This document shows, in pieces, positions 34,977-47,028 of a DNA stretch of 64,000 bases (its first letter is position 1; each line of letters begins with the position of its first letter). Both the position numbers and the translations under genes were made by a program. Origin of the DNA: Chlorops oryzae (taxonomy: Eukaryota > Arthropoda > Insecta > Diptera > Chloropidae); the NCBI GenBank assembly GCA_020466095.1, contig CM035807.1, positions 39,210,348 to 39,274,347 on the forward strand, read 5' to 3'. The notes under the pieces are model-generated. The model was given only the letters and a program-made list of their open reading frames with translations. It was not told where the DNA came from and searched no databases.

Positions 34977-36438
34977 GTAAGAAGTTAAAAGTTGGTGTCT
35001 ATGGGAACGCTATATTATTGGTAAAATTTCACATTCTTTTCATTGTTATTATAATGTCGCGTTCGCGATGCTAATTCATTTTTTGCCATAATTACTTTTT
35101 CGGAGCATTTATTTTATGAAGATGGGTAAAACAAGTGCCAAATGCAAATGTGCGAAATCTTCCAGACATCCGGAAATTGCATTCCATATTCTGCGATGAG
35201 TATTTTAATTGAAGACTATCTCAAACGGCGTATTCAATGAAATATAATGTTTCATAGCTTGTATAATGTGTATTATTTTTTCATTAACAATGCAGAATAA
35301 AACCCTCACTTATCAAAAATGCAACATTTATGGTACTTGATACAATCTTGAGTTGAAATGGCTTGAATTAATTTTTATTTCAAATGTGGAAAAATATGTC
35401 GCTTTCTAATTTTTTATTAAACCTATAAAAATTGAATGAATGCATGTATTTGAACGTGAAAACTGTCCATAGAAGGCTACGTTAGTCTTTTATAGTTTAA
35501 AATGAGTCCCGCTTAAATTGTATGTTGCAATTCGCAGAAATCTGCGTTTTATTAGATGCAGTTGCTTATATTTTGAAAACACAAAATCACCTCATTCTGG
35601 CTTTTGCACTATTGGTACGTACTTCTAATAAAATGCTATCCAATCGTATATAAAATCAGTTTTGATTATTGGTTTTTATGCATATTTTTGCTCCTCAAAG
35701 GCGTACGAATGTCGCGTCGCGACAATGGAAATACCCATATACTATTTTAAAGATTAAATTATTACTTTTCACCTGATACTAAATTAAGCAACAACACAGC
35801 GCAATACAACAACTTATACTCCACAGAACACAAACTATATAATTTTCTTTTTCTCTAAAAACATATTGCACAAACCTTTTTCATTGTTTTCCATTGTCAG
35901 TGACTTCTTATTTTTTTTATTTTTAAGACACGATTTTTAAAAGCAATATTTAACTCAGCTGTCCACTGTTTTATATCTGGTCTCAAAGCGCCAACTTTGA
36001 CATCCTGTACAACGGACAAGACTGGCATCTAAAAGTTATTTTTTGGGGATTCTACATAATTGGGGTATCTAAATTAATAAAAACTACACGCCTTTAAGAA
36101 AGCGAACAAAAATTTTTTTTTAATTTATGTCGAAAAAATTGGATTTGGGACCACAGTGCACTGGGGGAGGAAATTTTTTTTCGTTTTGCATGTCGGAAGA
36201 AACTTTACAGAGTCTTAAAATAAATCTAACAGCTTCACATTTTATCTTATCGAGCCAAAACCGTCAAATTGACGTGACATTTTTTCCGAAATTGACTTTA
36301 TGATGTAAATATGTTCTACAGCCTGAAACTCATCACCTAGTGAAATATAACGACGATAAGCTCAATATTAACGGAGATATTGAACGATAAGCTTTATAAT
36401 TGGCACAGAAATAAACACTCAAAAAAGTTTTTCTAAGG
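34977..36438. other. Unassigned stretch
   Basis: AT-rich with no coding signal. The phrase CATCACCTAGTGAAATATAA at about 36329 recurs near 60911, so part of it is a dispersed repeat. Confidence 0.4.
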
Positions 36439-36600
36439 TGCTGGTTAAAGATACCTGATGATGTACTAGTAAGCTAGATTCGAAACCGGTCGTATCGGCT
36501 TTCCACACTTCTCGGCAATTTATGAAAAATAAATTTTTAATTTTTTGAATTTTTCACTATAAGTGAAAAATGAGGGACCTAAAAGCCCAAATAATAATTA
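36439..36600 (+). repeat. Repeat family E, copy 2
   Basis: Inverted match to 24612-24815: CTAAGGTGCTGGTTAAAGAT, CTGATGATG, TTCGAAACCGGTCGTATCGG, CACTATAAGTGAAAAATGAG. Confidence 0.7.
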
Positions 36601-36605
36601 TAAAT

Positions 36606-39494
36606 AAAAAAAGTTTCTCAAGAACTTTACATTGTTGAGACAATGTTATTTAAAAAATGTTTGCATCAAGAAAAATTTTCAGACCAATAAAACTTCTGTG
36701 GTCATGCGAAGAATTTTTGTTGTTTTTTTTAAAACTTCCACTTTTTTTTTAGAACAATTTAAATTGTTGGGAACGATTTACCCAACAAAATTTTTGGGAT
36801 AAAGTATACAATTTTTGGCATTACATTTAATTTTTTTTTTTCTTTTGAGTGCAGAAATATGAATTCTCCAATTTTCTCAGTGACGCCTTGAATAAAAGTG
36901 TGTGAGATCGAAGTATTAAAAAATAACAAAACTATTATGAGAAGAAAAAATATATAGGGCATAGCACGGTTAATAACTCTCAAATCTTCATATGACTTAC
37001 CTTTTGATGTCCAATTTCAGTGACACACTACGTTAGAACAATTAATTTAACAGTGTTGAATTAATGGGCGACGGGACATTTTCATATGAAGCTATTTCTG
37101 TGGCAATAAACAAAGCCGTTTTTTAATTGACACCTCAAAATTTTTTAAGGCTAGAGGCCATATGACCATTTATGCAAGAAAAAGGTTTGAGTTACTTGTT
37201 TTGAAAGAACTTTACAGAGTTAGGGAAAGCGATTCTTTGGTCAGAGTTCATTCGCACCAGCAATTTACTTAAACCTCAATTCGATGTAAACAGTCCCCAC
37301 AACAAGTTGCTTCATATTAAACTCACTTATTTTGAATTTAACGACTGAATGAATAAAAACAAAAAACACATTTTAAGCGGACGAATAAAATATTAATGAC
37401 TTTAAAATTTCGGAAGTGTCGACTGAAATTCGAGTCGAAACACCACAGAGTACTGCACGTGTAGGTGTATATCTTTTAGAAGTACGACCGGAACCAATTT
37501 TTATTGAGCACTGTTTTATGGTTTCACACCTTGTCTATAACCCTTTAGGCCTTAAGTATGGTGAAGCACAAACTTGATTTTAAATGCGTCATTCGATTTT
37601 AGATCTTACGCGATAGCAGACGATTCCTTGCCAACGTCCAAAGTTGAATGAAGTGTGACTTTTCATGGGTGCGAAACGTCGTTTGATTCCCGGAACAAGT
37701 CACAACGCCACAACAAACGTAACCACCAACTGCTGCGGTCCGTCAAAGATAAACGGCAAACCCTAAAGAATGCAAAAGCGGAACATATCAAAGTCAAGAA
37801 ACAAACAAACATACATACATGAATACATACACGCAATGCATTGTATGGAGCACGACGCAATTAGAATAAGGCAAACAATAACATATGAAAGTTGGACACA
37901 GTTGCTGCAAGAGTTCGATGGCGTTGATACAAAACCTAGATACACGCAATTCCAACAACTCCCCCATGTTTGAAAGTCTTCATTCTATGTAACCCCCATT
38001 GCAGCAAATAAAAGATTTGAGGGGAAAATTTACATGATTCTGCGCAGTGGTGTTTCTTTTTCATAAGTGGGCGTTTTAATTGGAAAACACTGTAAAAAAT
38101 ACTTCAACAATTACTTTGTACCTATGTGAGAAATTATATTGTTCAAACTAAGTCCATAGACTTGGAAATACTTCATTTATTTTAAATTAAAAACACTGAT
38201 CACCCTTTTTTTGTGCATTGAAAGAAACAAAAATTAATTTTTCCCGTTATTTTAGAAATTACATAAAAAGGATTTTTATTTTCAACAGAAAAAATAAAAA
38301 TCCGAAAATAACTTATTTCAAGGCTTTTAAAAAAATTTACATATGGCTGAACAAATACTTAAAATGAACTTTGTGAAAATTTTCTTTTAATTTATTTATT
38401 TCTATCAGTTGAAAAATATACTGTTTTAGTTGGAATTAAAGGATTTTTATTTAATATCATCACGGATTTCGACAGTTATTTCAATGCGACCCTTCATATA
38501 TTAATCTTAGCTCCATGTCTTGAAATGAGATTTTTCCTTTCTATTTACATAACATTATTTACGATCCCTGGCTAAATAATTCTTAAAAAACTTAAACAAT
38601 TTCAATGTCTTTAAAAACATTTACATACTGGAACAATAGTGGTCACTGAATCACTTTATCATCAGTCGTATTTACATGGACTTCAGTATGGTCGTTATCT
38701 TATTCTCAGAAATGAAAAAAACTTAAACAAATTGAAAACTTCTTCTGGCAATAGTGGTCACTGATCACTCTTCTTCATTCTACTTCAGTGGCGATAGAAA
38801 TGACACTTTCAAATACTTATTTTGAATTACGCCTTCATAAGCAGTTGCTCTTTACTGCCATCGATATTCTTCATCCAGTGCAATGGCACTGGCTATCAAT
38901 AGATTCACGTTTTTAGGATTGATTATTATAAGTTTGGAATAAAATGTCTCATATTTGTATCGTCTAGCGTGTTGTCTATTGGTGTTCGTGTAGGGCTGCC
39001 GTTTCAATGAAATATTTAAATAAGTTAACATAGCAAAACTGGATATAAGTTTGTATATCGCTTTGTAACATTTAACGTTCTTCAATTAGTTAAAGTTTGC
39101 AAACACGATTGCAAATGCATTGTCGTTTATTTTCTAATATGTTTGGCAAACACAGAGATAGAGTCTATCTAAATCAACAAAGGCGTAGTGCTAAAATACT
39201 AGCATCCGATGAAAGCAAATATGAACAGACCCTTTGACATGAATGAATGAAATTTGAACGAATGCAGCTTTGTATTTGTTAACAGCATGCTGCCAATAAT
39301 AAGAACAAACAAAAACATAAGGCTGTTATAGACAGATGAGCCCAACAACACAATATCCACACATATCGTCGTTTTGAGGAATCTGCACAACAATTTTTTT
39401 GTTTTTTTTTTTGGAAATCGACTTAAAAGTGTCAACATTTTATAATGAAAACATTGGCGTGAAAAAGTGGTCCAACATTTTTATCAGATGTAGG
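36606..39494. other. Unassigned AT-rich stretch
   Basis: No domain or RNA gene recognised. Two related blocks containing CAATAGTGGTCACTGA occur near 38634 and 38748, an old local duplication of about 115 bases. 37640-37980 is less AT-rich but has no convincing frame. Confidence 0.4.
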
Positions 39495-39502
39495 GCATGC
39501 AT

Positions 39503-39889
39503 TAGAGCTGCAACGGATATCCGGCCACTATCCGGCATCTGGCCTTAAATTTAGTATCCGGCCGAATACCGGAAACCATCTATATCTGGCCGCCGGATAC
39601 CTATCATTTAACATTTGCTATATTGTATTTGTACTGTGAATGCAGATTTTAAAATGGAGCGGTTTCATTGCAGTTCGGTGCAACCACTCGAAACAAGCAC
39701 TACTAAAAAGTTTTCTGTGTCAAAAATAACGTTTTCTACCAAACGGCAACGCCCAGGATCATTGCTACGCCGTTCAATATGGCTTCAAAAGCGAAAAATA
39801 TATTTTAAAAAAAAGTTATTTATCCGGCAGCCCGATTGCTAGCCGGATATCCGGCTTTCTGGCCGGATACACTATCCGTTGCAGCACTA
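39503..39889. mobile_element. hAT MITE with TATCCGGC subterminal repeats
   Basis: Ends TAGAGCTGCAACGGAT and ATCCGTTGCAGCACTA, flanked by perfect GCATGCAT duplications (39495-39502, 39890-39897). ATCCGGC/GCCGGAT is repeated at both ends, as in hAT transposase-binding regions. A 75-codon open frame (39615-39842) lies inside and is unrecognised, possibly a captured transposase N terminus. Confidence 0.92.
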
Positions 39890-40039
39890 GCATGCATATA
39901 TTTCAATTCAATTTAACTTATTCAATTCAATGTAATTTATTTGCTATGTACATTGAGGAAAGCCTTATGTTGTACATCACAGGTAAAAAATACAGTTCTC
40001 TCTTATGGTAATGCGCTTAAAACTAATTGACAATCAACT

Positions 40040-40600
40040 TAGAGCTCACGGGGACATGAGTAAGAACAAGTTCGAGAATGGACCGGATCGCGGTACCTCC
40101 AGTACTGGGGTCTCTAACGATAATCACAAAAATTGCTCTAAAATCGGAATATTTCAAGATATATTGATGAAATTTGATATTTGAACATGTTTAAAGGCAA
40201 GTAATATGATTTAAGAAAATTGGAAAAGTGGGCGCGGCAGAAGGGCGTTTTACGAAAATTGTCTCCTACACCCGAAATTCAAATGGGACTTGAACGAAAT
40301 TTGGCACTTATGCCTCCTTTGTAGCCTTTAACATCCTCTCCTAAATTTTTTTTGATAGGTCCATTTTTAAGGGTACCTCCAGCACTAGGGTCTGTCACAA
40401 AAATTTCAAAACTGCCCCAAAATCGGACTTTTTCGAAATAATTCAATGAATCTTAGAACTTGAGCGTATATTTAATCTTCCGATTAGAATTCAAAAAAAT
40501 TGGAAAAGTGGGTGTGGCAAAGGGGCAGTTTTCATAAAGAAATTTAGCAAAAGTCGGTATATGGGGCACTTAAGGCCTTAAACACCTCTTGATATTAAAA
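40040..40600 (+). repeat. Repeat family B, copy 2
   Basis: Shares GCTCACGGGGACATGAGTA, GAAGGGCGTTTTACGAAAAT and GGGTACCTCCAGCACTAGGG with copies at 29.6 and 6.9 kb. The 5' microsatellite part is missing. Confidence 0.75.
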
Positions 40601-40944
40601 ATGATTTAAACATGTGTGTATGTGTCGGGGATTCTATTTTCAGGCTCGCCTGACTATAACGCCCTTACCTATTTAAATTCAGTTATTGTGTGGAAATTTG
40701 ACCTTTAAACAATGTTTTAATTTTAAAATTTGATTATAAATAGGGGATAATTTGTTGTGTGACAAATTTTTATTTATTTTTTTAAAACATTATGAAACAT
40801 TATACTTATTAGATCTCTCCTTTAGCATAGGAGTCTATCAATAATTTTTAAAATCTTACTTATAGAAACGATTATGTATGGAATTTTTTTATAATTACGG
40901 GCCTCGGATTAAGAAGGCTGTGGTTTTATGGTGTGTATCTAGGA

Positions 40945-41021
40945 TCTAGAGGTACGCTTAAAAATGATCCGATCGGGTCGTCAAGATAGATCAACTCCTT
41001 CCATAAGAAAACTGTATACAA

Positions 41022-41084
<63 letters not shown>

Positions 41085-41214
41085 TGGCTAGAATCTCCTG
41101 GTGACGCTGATAATTTCTATATATATTTTGTAAGGTCTATCTCGACTGGTGTTGGGTGTTACACACAACCAGACAAACGCAATATACCCTCCACACAGAG
41201 TGTGTCGGGTATAA
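40945..41214 (-). repeat. Repeat family B, copy 3, with (GACA)n
   Basis: Reversed 5' end of family B: it ends CACAGAGTGTGTCGGGTATA and includes a clean (GACA)n run at about 41022-41083. Confidence 0.78.
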
Positions 41215-41239
41215 CAATATTTTATTTTTAAAATTTGTT

Positions 41240-41395
41240 TATTAGTAAGGGGGTTGGGTACCGTGACATAACGCCCACGGCCCACGGGCCTTAAGTCCGA
41301 AGTTTTGGCGGACTTAAGGGCAAAAATTGGGTTTGGCCTTATGTCCGAAAACAAGAAAAACATAAACCCCACGGGCTTTAAGTCCGTTTAAAGAA
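41240..41395 (+). repeat. Repeat family D, copy 1
   Basis: GC-richer block with GACATAACGCC, GGCGGACTTAAGGGCAAAAA and GGCCTTATGTCCGAAAACAA. The same text occurs inverted at 44460-44640. Confidence 0.7.
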
Positions 41396-41423
41396 AAACA
41401 GATTTTAATTTTTTATTTTCAAT

Positions 41424-41619
41424 TTTTATACCCAGCGTAAGCGGGGTATATTAGTTTTGTGCGAATCTTGTAACAGGGAGAACTAAGCTCCGGAGATATA
41501 GAAAAATATATATAGAAATGATCAGGATCAAAAACTGAATCGATTTAGACATGTCCGTCTGTCCGTCTGTCCGTCTGTCCGTCCGTCCGTCCGTCCGTCT
41601 GTCCGTCTGTCCGTCTGTG
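41424..41619 (+). repeat. Repeat family A, copy 2, 3' truncated
   Basis: Starts TTATACCCAGCGTAAGCGGG and stops directly after the GTCC/GTCT run (about 41553-41619). The first 24 bases can fold on themselves (TATACCC...GGGGTATA). Confidence 0.78.
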
Positions 41620-42245
41620 ATGAAATTCTTAAAAGAGCAATCTTTGGCTTACAATGGCCAGCCAGCAATTTCTTATTTAAGACAAATTTTGGTTTAAAAT
41701 TATACGAACTTTAACTGGAAAAATTGGTAATTTTTTGCTGAGATTATTTAAATTGATTTTAAAAAAAGTTTAAGTTCGTTTTTAAATCCTATTTTTCCTG
41801 AGGTTAAAACCGCTAATAAGGTATGACAAATGTACCACAGATTTGAAGTAAATTAATCGAGGATTTTGAAAAAAATTAGAAAAGTATGTGTTAATAGGAC
41901 CTTTTTCATACCAAAATGGCTCTCAAAGTAAAAAAAATAGAATTTTTTTCAGAATTTTGACTTTGACCGCTTAATACACCAAAATTGGCTTAAATTCTTA
42001 CCATGAATTTATTTTGCCTAAAAGCCCATAGAATTGGCTTTCAAACCGCTTAACAGTTTTTTTTCTACGATGAACCGTTATCGTGGGAGAATTTTTTTTC
42101 TCGACTTACTGCCTAAAAACTTTAAGGCCCTCTAACTCCTAAGGGGAGCATTTTCCACCCCCTCCTCCCATACGATTTTTGGTCGATATTGAGCACCCCT
42201 ATCACCTCCTTTCGGATATCATCCTTATGCGAAACACCCTGTATA
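41620..42245. other. Unassigned stretch
   Basis: No coding or repeat structure recognised. Confidence 0.4.
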
Positions 42246-42949
42246 CAGGGCTAATCAAAATATTTATGAAAAACTTCAAAATATTTATTTAATATTTTAA
42301 GAAAAAAACACTCAAAATATTTGCGATAAATATTTACGATAAAAATTTATTTCAAGGGCATTTTCCATATATTATTGTTTAAGTAAACTTATTGCAATAA
42401 AATATGAGATGTTTTCGAAGATTTTCAAAAATGAATGAACGTAGGCTATTGTCTAAGACTCGTTTATAATCAGAGAAATATCTTTAAACATTTGTAATAA
42501 AAATCTGATACCAGATTTGAAATCAGCGACCCCAAAAACCTCCTTGTGATACAGTTTTTTGGAAAAATATCTATTTTTAAAAAATTTGGCCGCCATATTG
42601 GATCAGCCATTTTGGTTTTTGAAAATCTGACACCAGATTTGAAATCAGCGACCCAAAAAACCCCCTTACCGAAAAAAATCGTTCTTATTGGAAGAGTCCT
42701 TCATATTTTTGCCGCTGTTTTTGGGCTTTCCGCCCATAGTGCAGCGTTATGAATTATGTTTATCTGATTGGAAAGCATGCTTATTACGAGTATTACGAGT
42801 ATATCTACTGCATATTCGTATATAATATGAAATTTTAGCCGAAATATTTACGGAAAATCAAAATTTGCTGATATATTTATTTTTGCCCAGAAGAGTCGAA
42901 ATATTTAATTAAATATTTATTATTTAAATAAATATTTTGATCAGCCCTG
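42246..42949 (-). mobile_element. hAT deletion derivative with both termini
   Basis: Ends CAGGGCTAATCAAAATATTT and, reversed, CAGGGCTGATCAAAATATTT. Flanks CCTGTATA and CATATATA agree at 6 of 8 positions. Minus strand near 42490-42415 keeps FSDYKRVLDNSLRSFIFENL, the transposase C terminus. The interior (42500-42668) holds a direct repeat containing ACCAGATTTGAAATCAGCGA. It is the complete relative of the fragment at 31283. Confidence 0.82.
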
Positions 42950-43503
42950 CATATATATATAGAAATGATCAGGATCAAAAACTGAATCGATTTAGACATG
43001 TCCGTCCGTCCGTGGTCGGATCTCCTCCGAAACGGCTGGACCAATCAAGTCGAAATTTGGCACACACGTATATCGGGATCCGAGTATGATCCTAAGTAAA
43101 AATGGGAGACATCCGCCCACTGCCACGCCCACAAATGAATATAATGTGTTTTCAGTAAAATGCTTGTAACTTGCGAACCACTCAACACATTCCATTGATA
43201 TTTGGTGTACTGGTAAACTACAAAAAGGGACATATCCTGGGAAAAAATGGAAATCCGTGAGACACGCCCACAAATAAGCCCACAAATAAGGGCTTATCGT
43301 CACTTGTGAAGTAAAAGGCGTAGAAGCTTCAAATTCGCAACATGGGTTCACCAAGGCGAATGAAAGGTGTAGAGAAATAATTTATGTTGCCCTCCCACTG
43401 CCACGCCCACAAATAGAGAAGCAAAACATAGTGCGCTCATATTGTCGGGACGCTGGGTATTTCAAAGTCGGGCTTGACCGACTTTAGCTTTCTTACTTGT
43501 TTG
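42950..43503 (+). repeat. Repeat family A, copy 3, 5' truncated
   Basis: Begins at TATATAGAAATGATCAGGAT, directly against the hAT end, and continues to CGACTTTAGCTTTCTTACTT. The GTCC run is short here. Confidence 0.78.
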
Positions 43504-44459
43504 TATTGCAATTTTTCAAAAAAAATTCAATTGAAATTTGGCCGTAGTGCGGCAAATTGGACACAGCATTAGTGTTCCGGCTTCCGAATGTTTTTGCAAT
43601 AAAGGTTTGGCAATTTAAAAAATTTTTAAAATATGCGGTGCTATGACTTTTGGCATAAATTTTTACTTTATGTGATTTTCTGGGATTGCAATTTAGAGAT
43701 TGAGATTGCAGTTTTCAATTCATCCACTTCTAATCTTAGAAAAAAATGTTGCGCGATTTTTTTGAAAAATTTTTCGCTCGCGTCGCGAAACACCGTTCAA
43801 CAATTTTACACTTTTCTCTTCTTTATACATTTTTGATGGCACTAAAAAGGAACGTTTATCCACTGGACTCAGTAGAGTGCCCTCTCCTTCAATATGAATC
43901 TCTTTGCCATCACTGCAATCGGATTCGTCAGATGCTAGGTGCTGCTCCCTCACGGGTTGTAAGACTTCTGCAGCAACCTTCGAGAATTCCACTAAAGAAT
44001 CCGATCCTTTCGCGTTGCACTCTAGCAAAAATAATAAATTTTGCCAAGTTTCCTCAGAAGAAGGGCTTTTTTTTAGCATTAGATTGGTTTACACTCAAAT
44101 GAGATTATCCCTCTGCTTCCGCAATCACACATTTTTAAATAATAACTAACAAACTACGTATTATTCTACATTCAGTAAAAGTATGGAAATAAATAACCCA
44201 AAATATTCTGTGTTTCTGAAATGCATTTATAAATGTAATTTTAAACTAGGCGCGAACCCCAGAATCGGATTGCAGATTCGAACAAATTGAGTCATTTTAC
44301 CTAAAATGAGAAAAAATCCCAGAAAAGCACATAAAATAAATTTTTTCTCAACTGTTAACGCACAATAGCAATAATTTTGATCTTTTATAAGGGTTCCAAC
44401 TTAGCCAAAGAGTTAAATTTTCAACAAGTTTTGGCAATTTTTTAAATACGGCGTAATGT
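43504..44459. other. Unassigned stretch with an ORF open on both strands
   Basis: A minus-strand frame at 43720-44079 (119 codons, with an acidic block SDESDCSDGKEIHIEGEG) overlaps a plus-strand frame of 118 codons. The acidic composition and long opening make the minus strand the better candidate, but no family, splice signal or repeat context supports it. Confidence 0.25.
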
Positions 44460-44640
44460 CTGAAAGCGATGCGGACGTTTCTCTGACGGACATAACGCCC
44501 AAATAATTTTGGTCTTATGTCTCCGAAAATTGTGGCGTTATGTCTTTCTTGTTTTCGGACATAAGGCCAAACCCAATTTTTGCCCTTAAGTCCGCCATAG
44601 CTTCCGACTTTATGTGACGGCACCAGGGGGTTAGGCTCTA
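44460..44640 (-). repeat. Repeat family D, copy 2
   Basis: Inverted match to 41240-41395; the GGACATAAGGCCAAACCCAA and GCCCTTAAGTCCGCC phrases are shared. Confidence 0.7.
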
Positions 44641-44666
44641 AATGGGCCCACACAAACATTCAAGAC

Positions 44667-44740
44667 CCTAGCTGGGAGTTGAACACAGAGCGTCTCGCTT
44701 CGTATGTCGGCACCTCAACCAACTACGGTACAGAGGCCAC
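44667..44740 (-). mobile_element. tRNA-like SINE head fragment
   Basis: Minus strand reads CCGTAGTTGGTTGAGGTGCC, then GTGTTCAACTCCC, close to A and B boxes at tRNA spacing. The cloverleaf is poor, so it is a SINE head rather than a tRNA gene. Confidence 0.5.
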
Positions 44741-44819
44741 CCTTAAATCAACGCAAAAGTAACAAAGCTTTTCATATTTAACTACAGTATCCGAAAACGG
44801 TTTTTTGAATACCTAACAG

Positions 44820-45087
44820 CATGGGCGTATTTACAGTAAGGCAGGGTTATGGCTAAGCCTTACGCCCTCTAAATATATTTTGCTCAGTATACCTATACCA
44901 CAAAAGGGTTTTCCAAGAGTACCAAGAAATTAGACAAGGCCGCCAAAATCATATTTCAGAAGAAAAAAGGAGACTTGCGCTTGCATGAGATACCCAATGA
45001 ATAACGCAAAAGTTTTAAAACTCTCACTAAACAAACTATGTATATGTATCTTTCCCCTGCTTAACGGAAATTCTGGATACGCCCATG
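44820..45087. mobile_element. Candidate hAT MITE
   Basis: Termini CATGGGCGTATTTACAG and, reversed, CATGGGCGTATCCAG. Flanks CCTAACAG and GCTTACAG match at 6 of 8 positions. Confidence 0.55.
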
Positions 45088-45745
45088 GCTTACAGTGAAA
45101 TGTCTGTAAACAAAACTACCAGCCGGAAATTTCACTTCTTCTGCAGTACTTCCGAAGTGGTGAAAATTCATACTGCACGGGATGGCTTATAATCCGCCAT
45201 TTTAATTTTCTTTGTATTCAAAAAAAAAACTTTTTCGTAGAATAAATATTTGATCACAAATAAGCGAAAGAACACTTGTTTCTGTTGGTTTCGTCTTTAA
45301 AAAAAATCCTGAAAAACCACGTTTTTTTGTGAGCCACTGACGAGTACATCCCCGTGTGGAAAGAAAATTAAACGTATGTGGCCCGGTTGTCAAATCGATC
45401 AAAAGTATTTGAAATTGTTCATAAACCAACGATCGGTTGACACGTGAGTGGCGCGGTGCACAGTGAGGAACTTGCGAAAAAAGTCACTTTTTCGACTAAT
45501 GCTATTCAAAAATCTTATGATGCAGTTTGATAGAGCATAGTTTGACTAAGAGAAATCTGAAACTGGTTTCCCTTAAATGTTAAATTTTGCCTTCGAAAGA
45601 GTTATGCGAGCTCAGCTGAAAATTGTACGCCAAAGAGCAAAGAAAATTTGCATGTAACGTGTATATGGAAGAAATTTTGCTTATGCAGTTTGATTGATAT
45701 TATTATTTAAATATAGCATTTAGTAAAAAAAAAAAAAATATAGAC
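45088..45745. other. Unassigned stretch
   Basis: 45138-45178 is the inverted partner of 24252-24290. Otherwise nothing recognised. Confidence 0.4.
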
Positions 45746-46254
45746 TAATATGGTTTCCAGACTGTCAACTTAAAATCTGATTTTTGCTCCTTAAGTTGAG
45801 TTTAGAAAACACTATTTCAGACTGTCTTTTTCTGACTTTAAATATTCAATCAGCTGTTTTTTTGTTTTGATTACTTTGCACAAAAGTTTTCGTGAAGTTT
45901 TCTGCAAAAATATTTGGTGAAATGGAACAAGGAATGATAAATGCAGCGAGTATGCTATTTTTAAGACGGCGACAATTGCAAAAATTAAAATCCCGTTGCA
46001 AATATGTTAAAAATTAATTTTTTAATATCAGTGCTGGACCAACTAAAAATAGCAACAATAGTTTCCAGTAAGAACTTTACTCAACGAAGAGCTTGGAAAC
46101 GTGTAAGTACGTAAAATGGCATAAATGAATAGATTCAATATCATTGAGCTTTGCAGGACCGTCACAGCACTTTCTGGGAGCTCGATGTTCCTGCTATGGA
46201 CGACAACAAGTTTCGCTACAATTTCCGCATCGGCAGAAACTCATTTAAAAACCA

Positions 46255-47028
46255 AGTAAGAAAGCTAAAGTCGGTCAAGCCCGACTTTGAAATACCCTGC
46301 GTTCCGACATTATTGGCGCTCTATGTTACGAAAAATCTCCATTTGTGGGCGTGGCAGTGGGCGAGCCACATAAACTATTTTCCTACACCTTTCATTCTCC
46401 TTGGTCAACCTATGCTGCGAATTTGAAGCTTCTAAGCCTTTAACTTCGGAAGTTACGAAAAATCTCTATTTGTGGGCGTGGCAGTGGGCGGGTAATATAA
46501 ATTTTTTTTCTACACCTTTCATTCGCCTTGGTCAACCTATGTTTCGAATTTGAAGCGTCTACGCCTTTTACTTCACAAGTTACAATAAACCCTTATTTGT
46601 GGGCGTGGCTCGAGGAGGGCGAAGTCCATTTTTTCCCAGGATATGTCATTTTTCGTAGTTTACCAGTACACCAAATATCAATGGAATGTGTTGAGTGGTT
46701 CGCAAGTTACAAGCATTTTACTGAAAACACATTAAATTCATTTGTGGGCGTGGCAGTAGGCGGATATCTCCCACTTTAACTTAGGATCATACTCAGTTCC
46801 CGGCATACCTGTGTGCCAAATTTCGACTTGATTGGTCCAGCCGTTTCGGAGGAGATCCGACCACGGACGGACGGACAGACGGACAGACAGACAGACGGAC
46901 GGACGGGCAGACGGACATGTCTGACTGACTGATCATTTCTATATAGATATGTCTATATCTCCGGAGCTTAGTTCTCCCTGTTACAAGATTCGCACAAAAC
47001 TAATATACCCCGCTTACGCTGGGTATAA
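46255..47028 (-). repeat. Repeat family A, copy 4 (full length), in the transposase exon
   Basis: The complete 774-bp copy, from GTAAGAAAGCTAAAGTCGG to CGCTTACGCTGGGTATAA. It separates an A from a T in the host exon without an evident duplication, as Helitron insertion does. Includes GGAC/AGAC microsatellite at 46863-46915. Confidence 0.8.

Noticed and set aside
36440..36500. Canonical hammerhead ribozyme
   Set aside because: CTGATGA and GAAA are present, but the base after CTGATGA is unpaired and the cleavage-site side does not match the consensus. Kept only as a low-interest finding.
24612..36600. One 12-kb element bounded by inverted family E repeats
   Set aside because: The interior contains many unrelated complete elements and no coherent gene set; two independent copies in opposite orientation are simpler.
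41022..41083. (GACA)n as an independent functional microsatellite
   Set aside because: It is the built-in array of repeat family B, present at the same place in other copies.
44667..44740. tRNA gene on the minus strand
   Set aside because: The A box is poor and the acceptor stem does not pair; a SINE remnant fits better.
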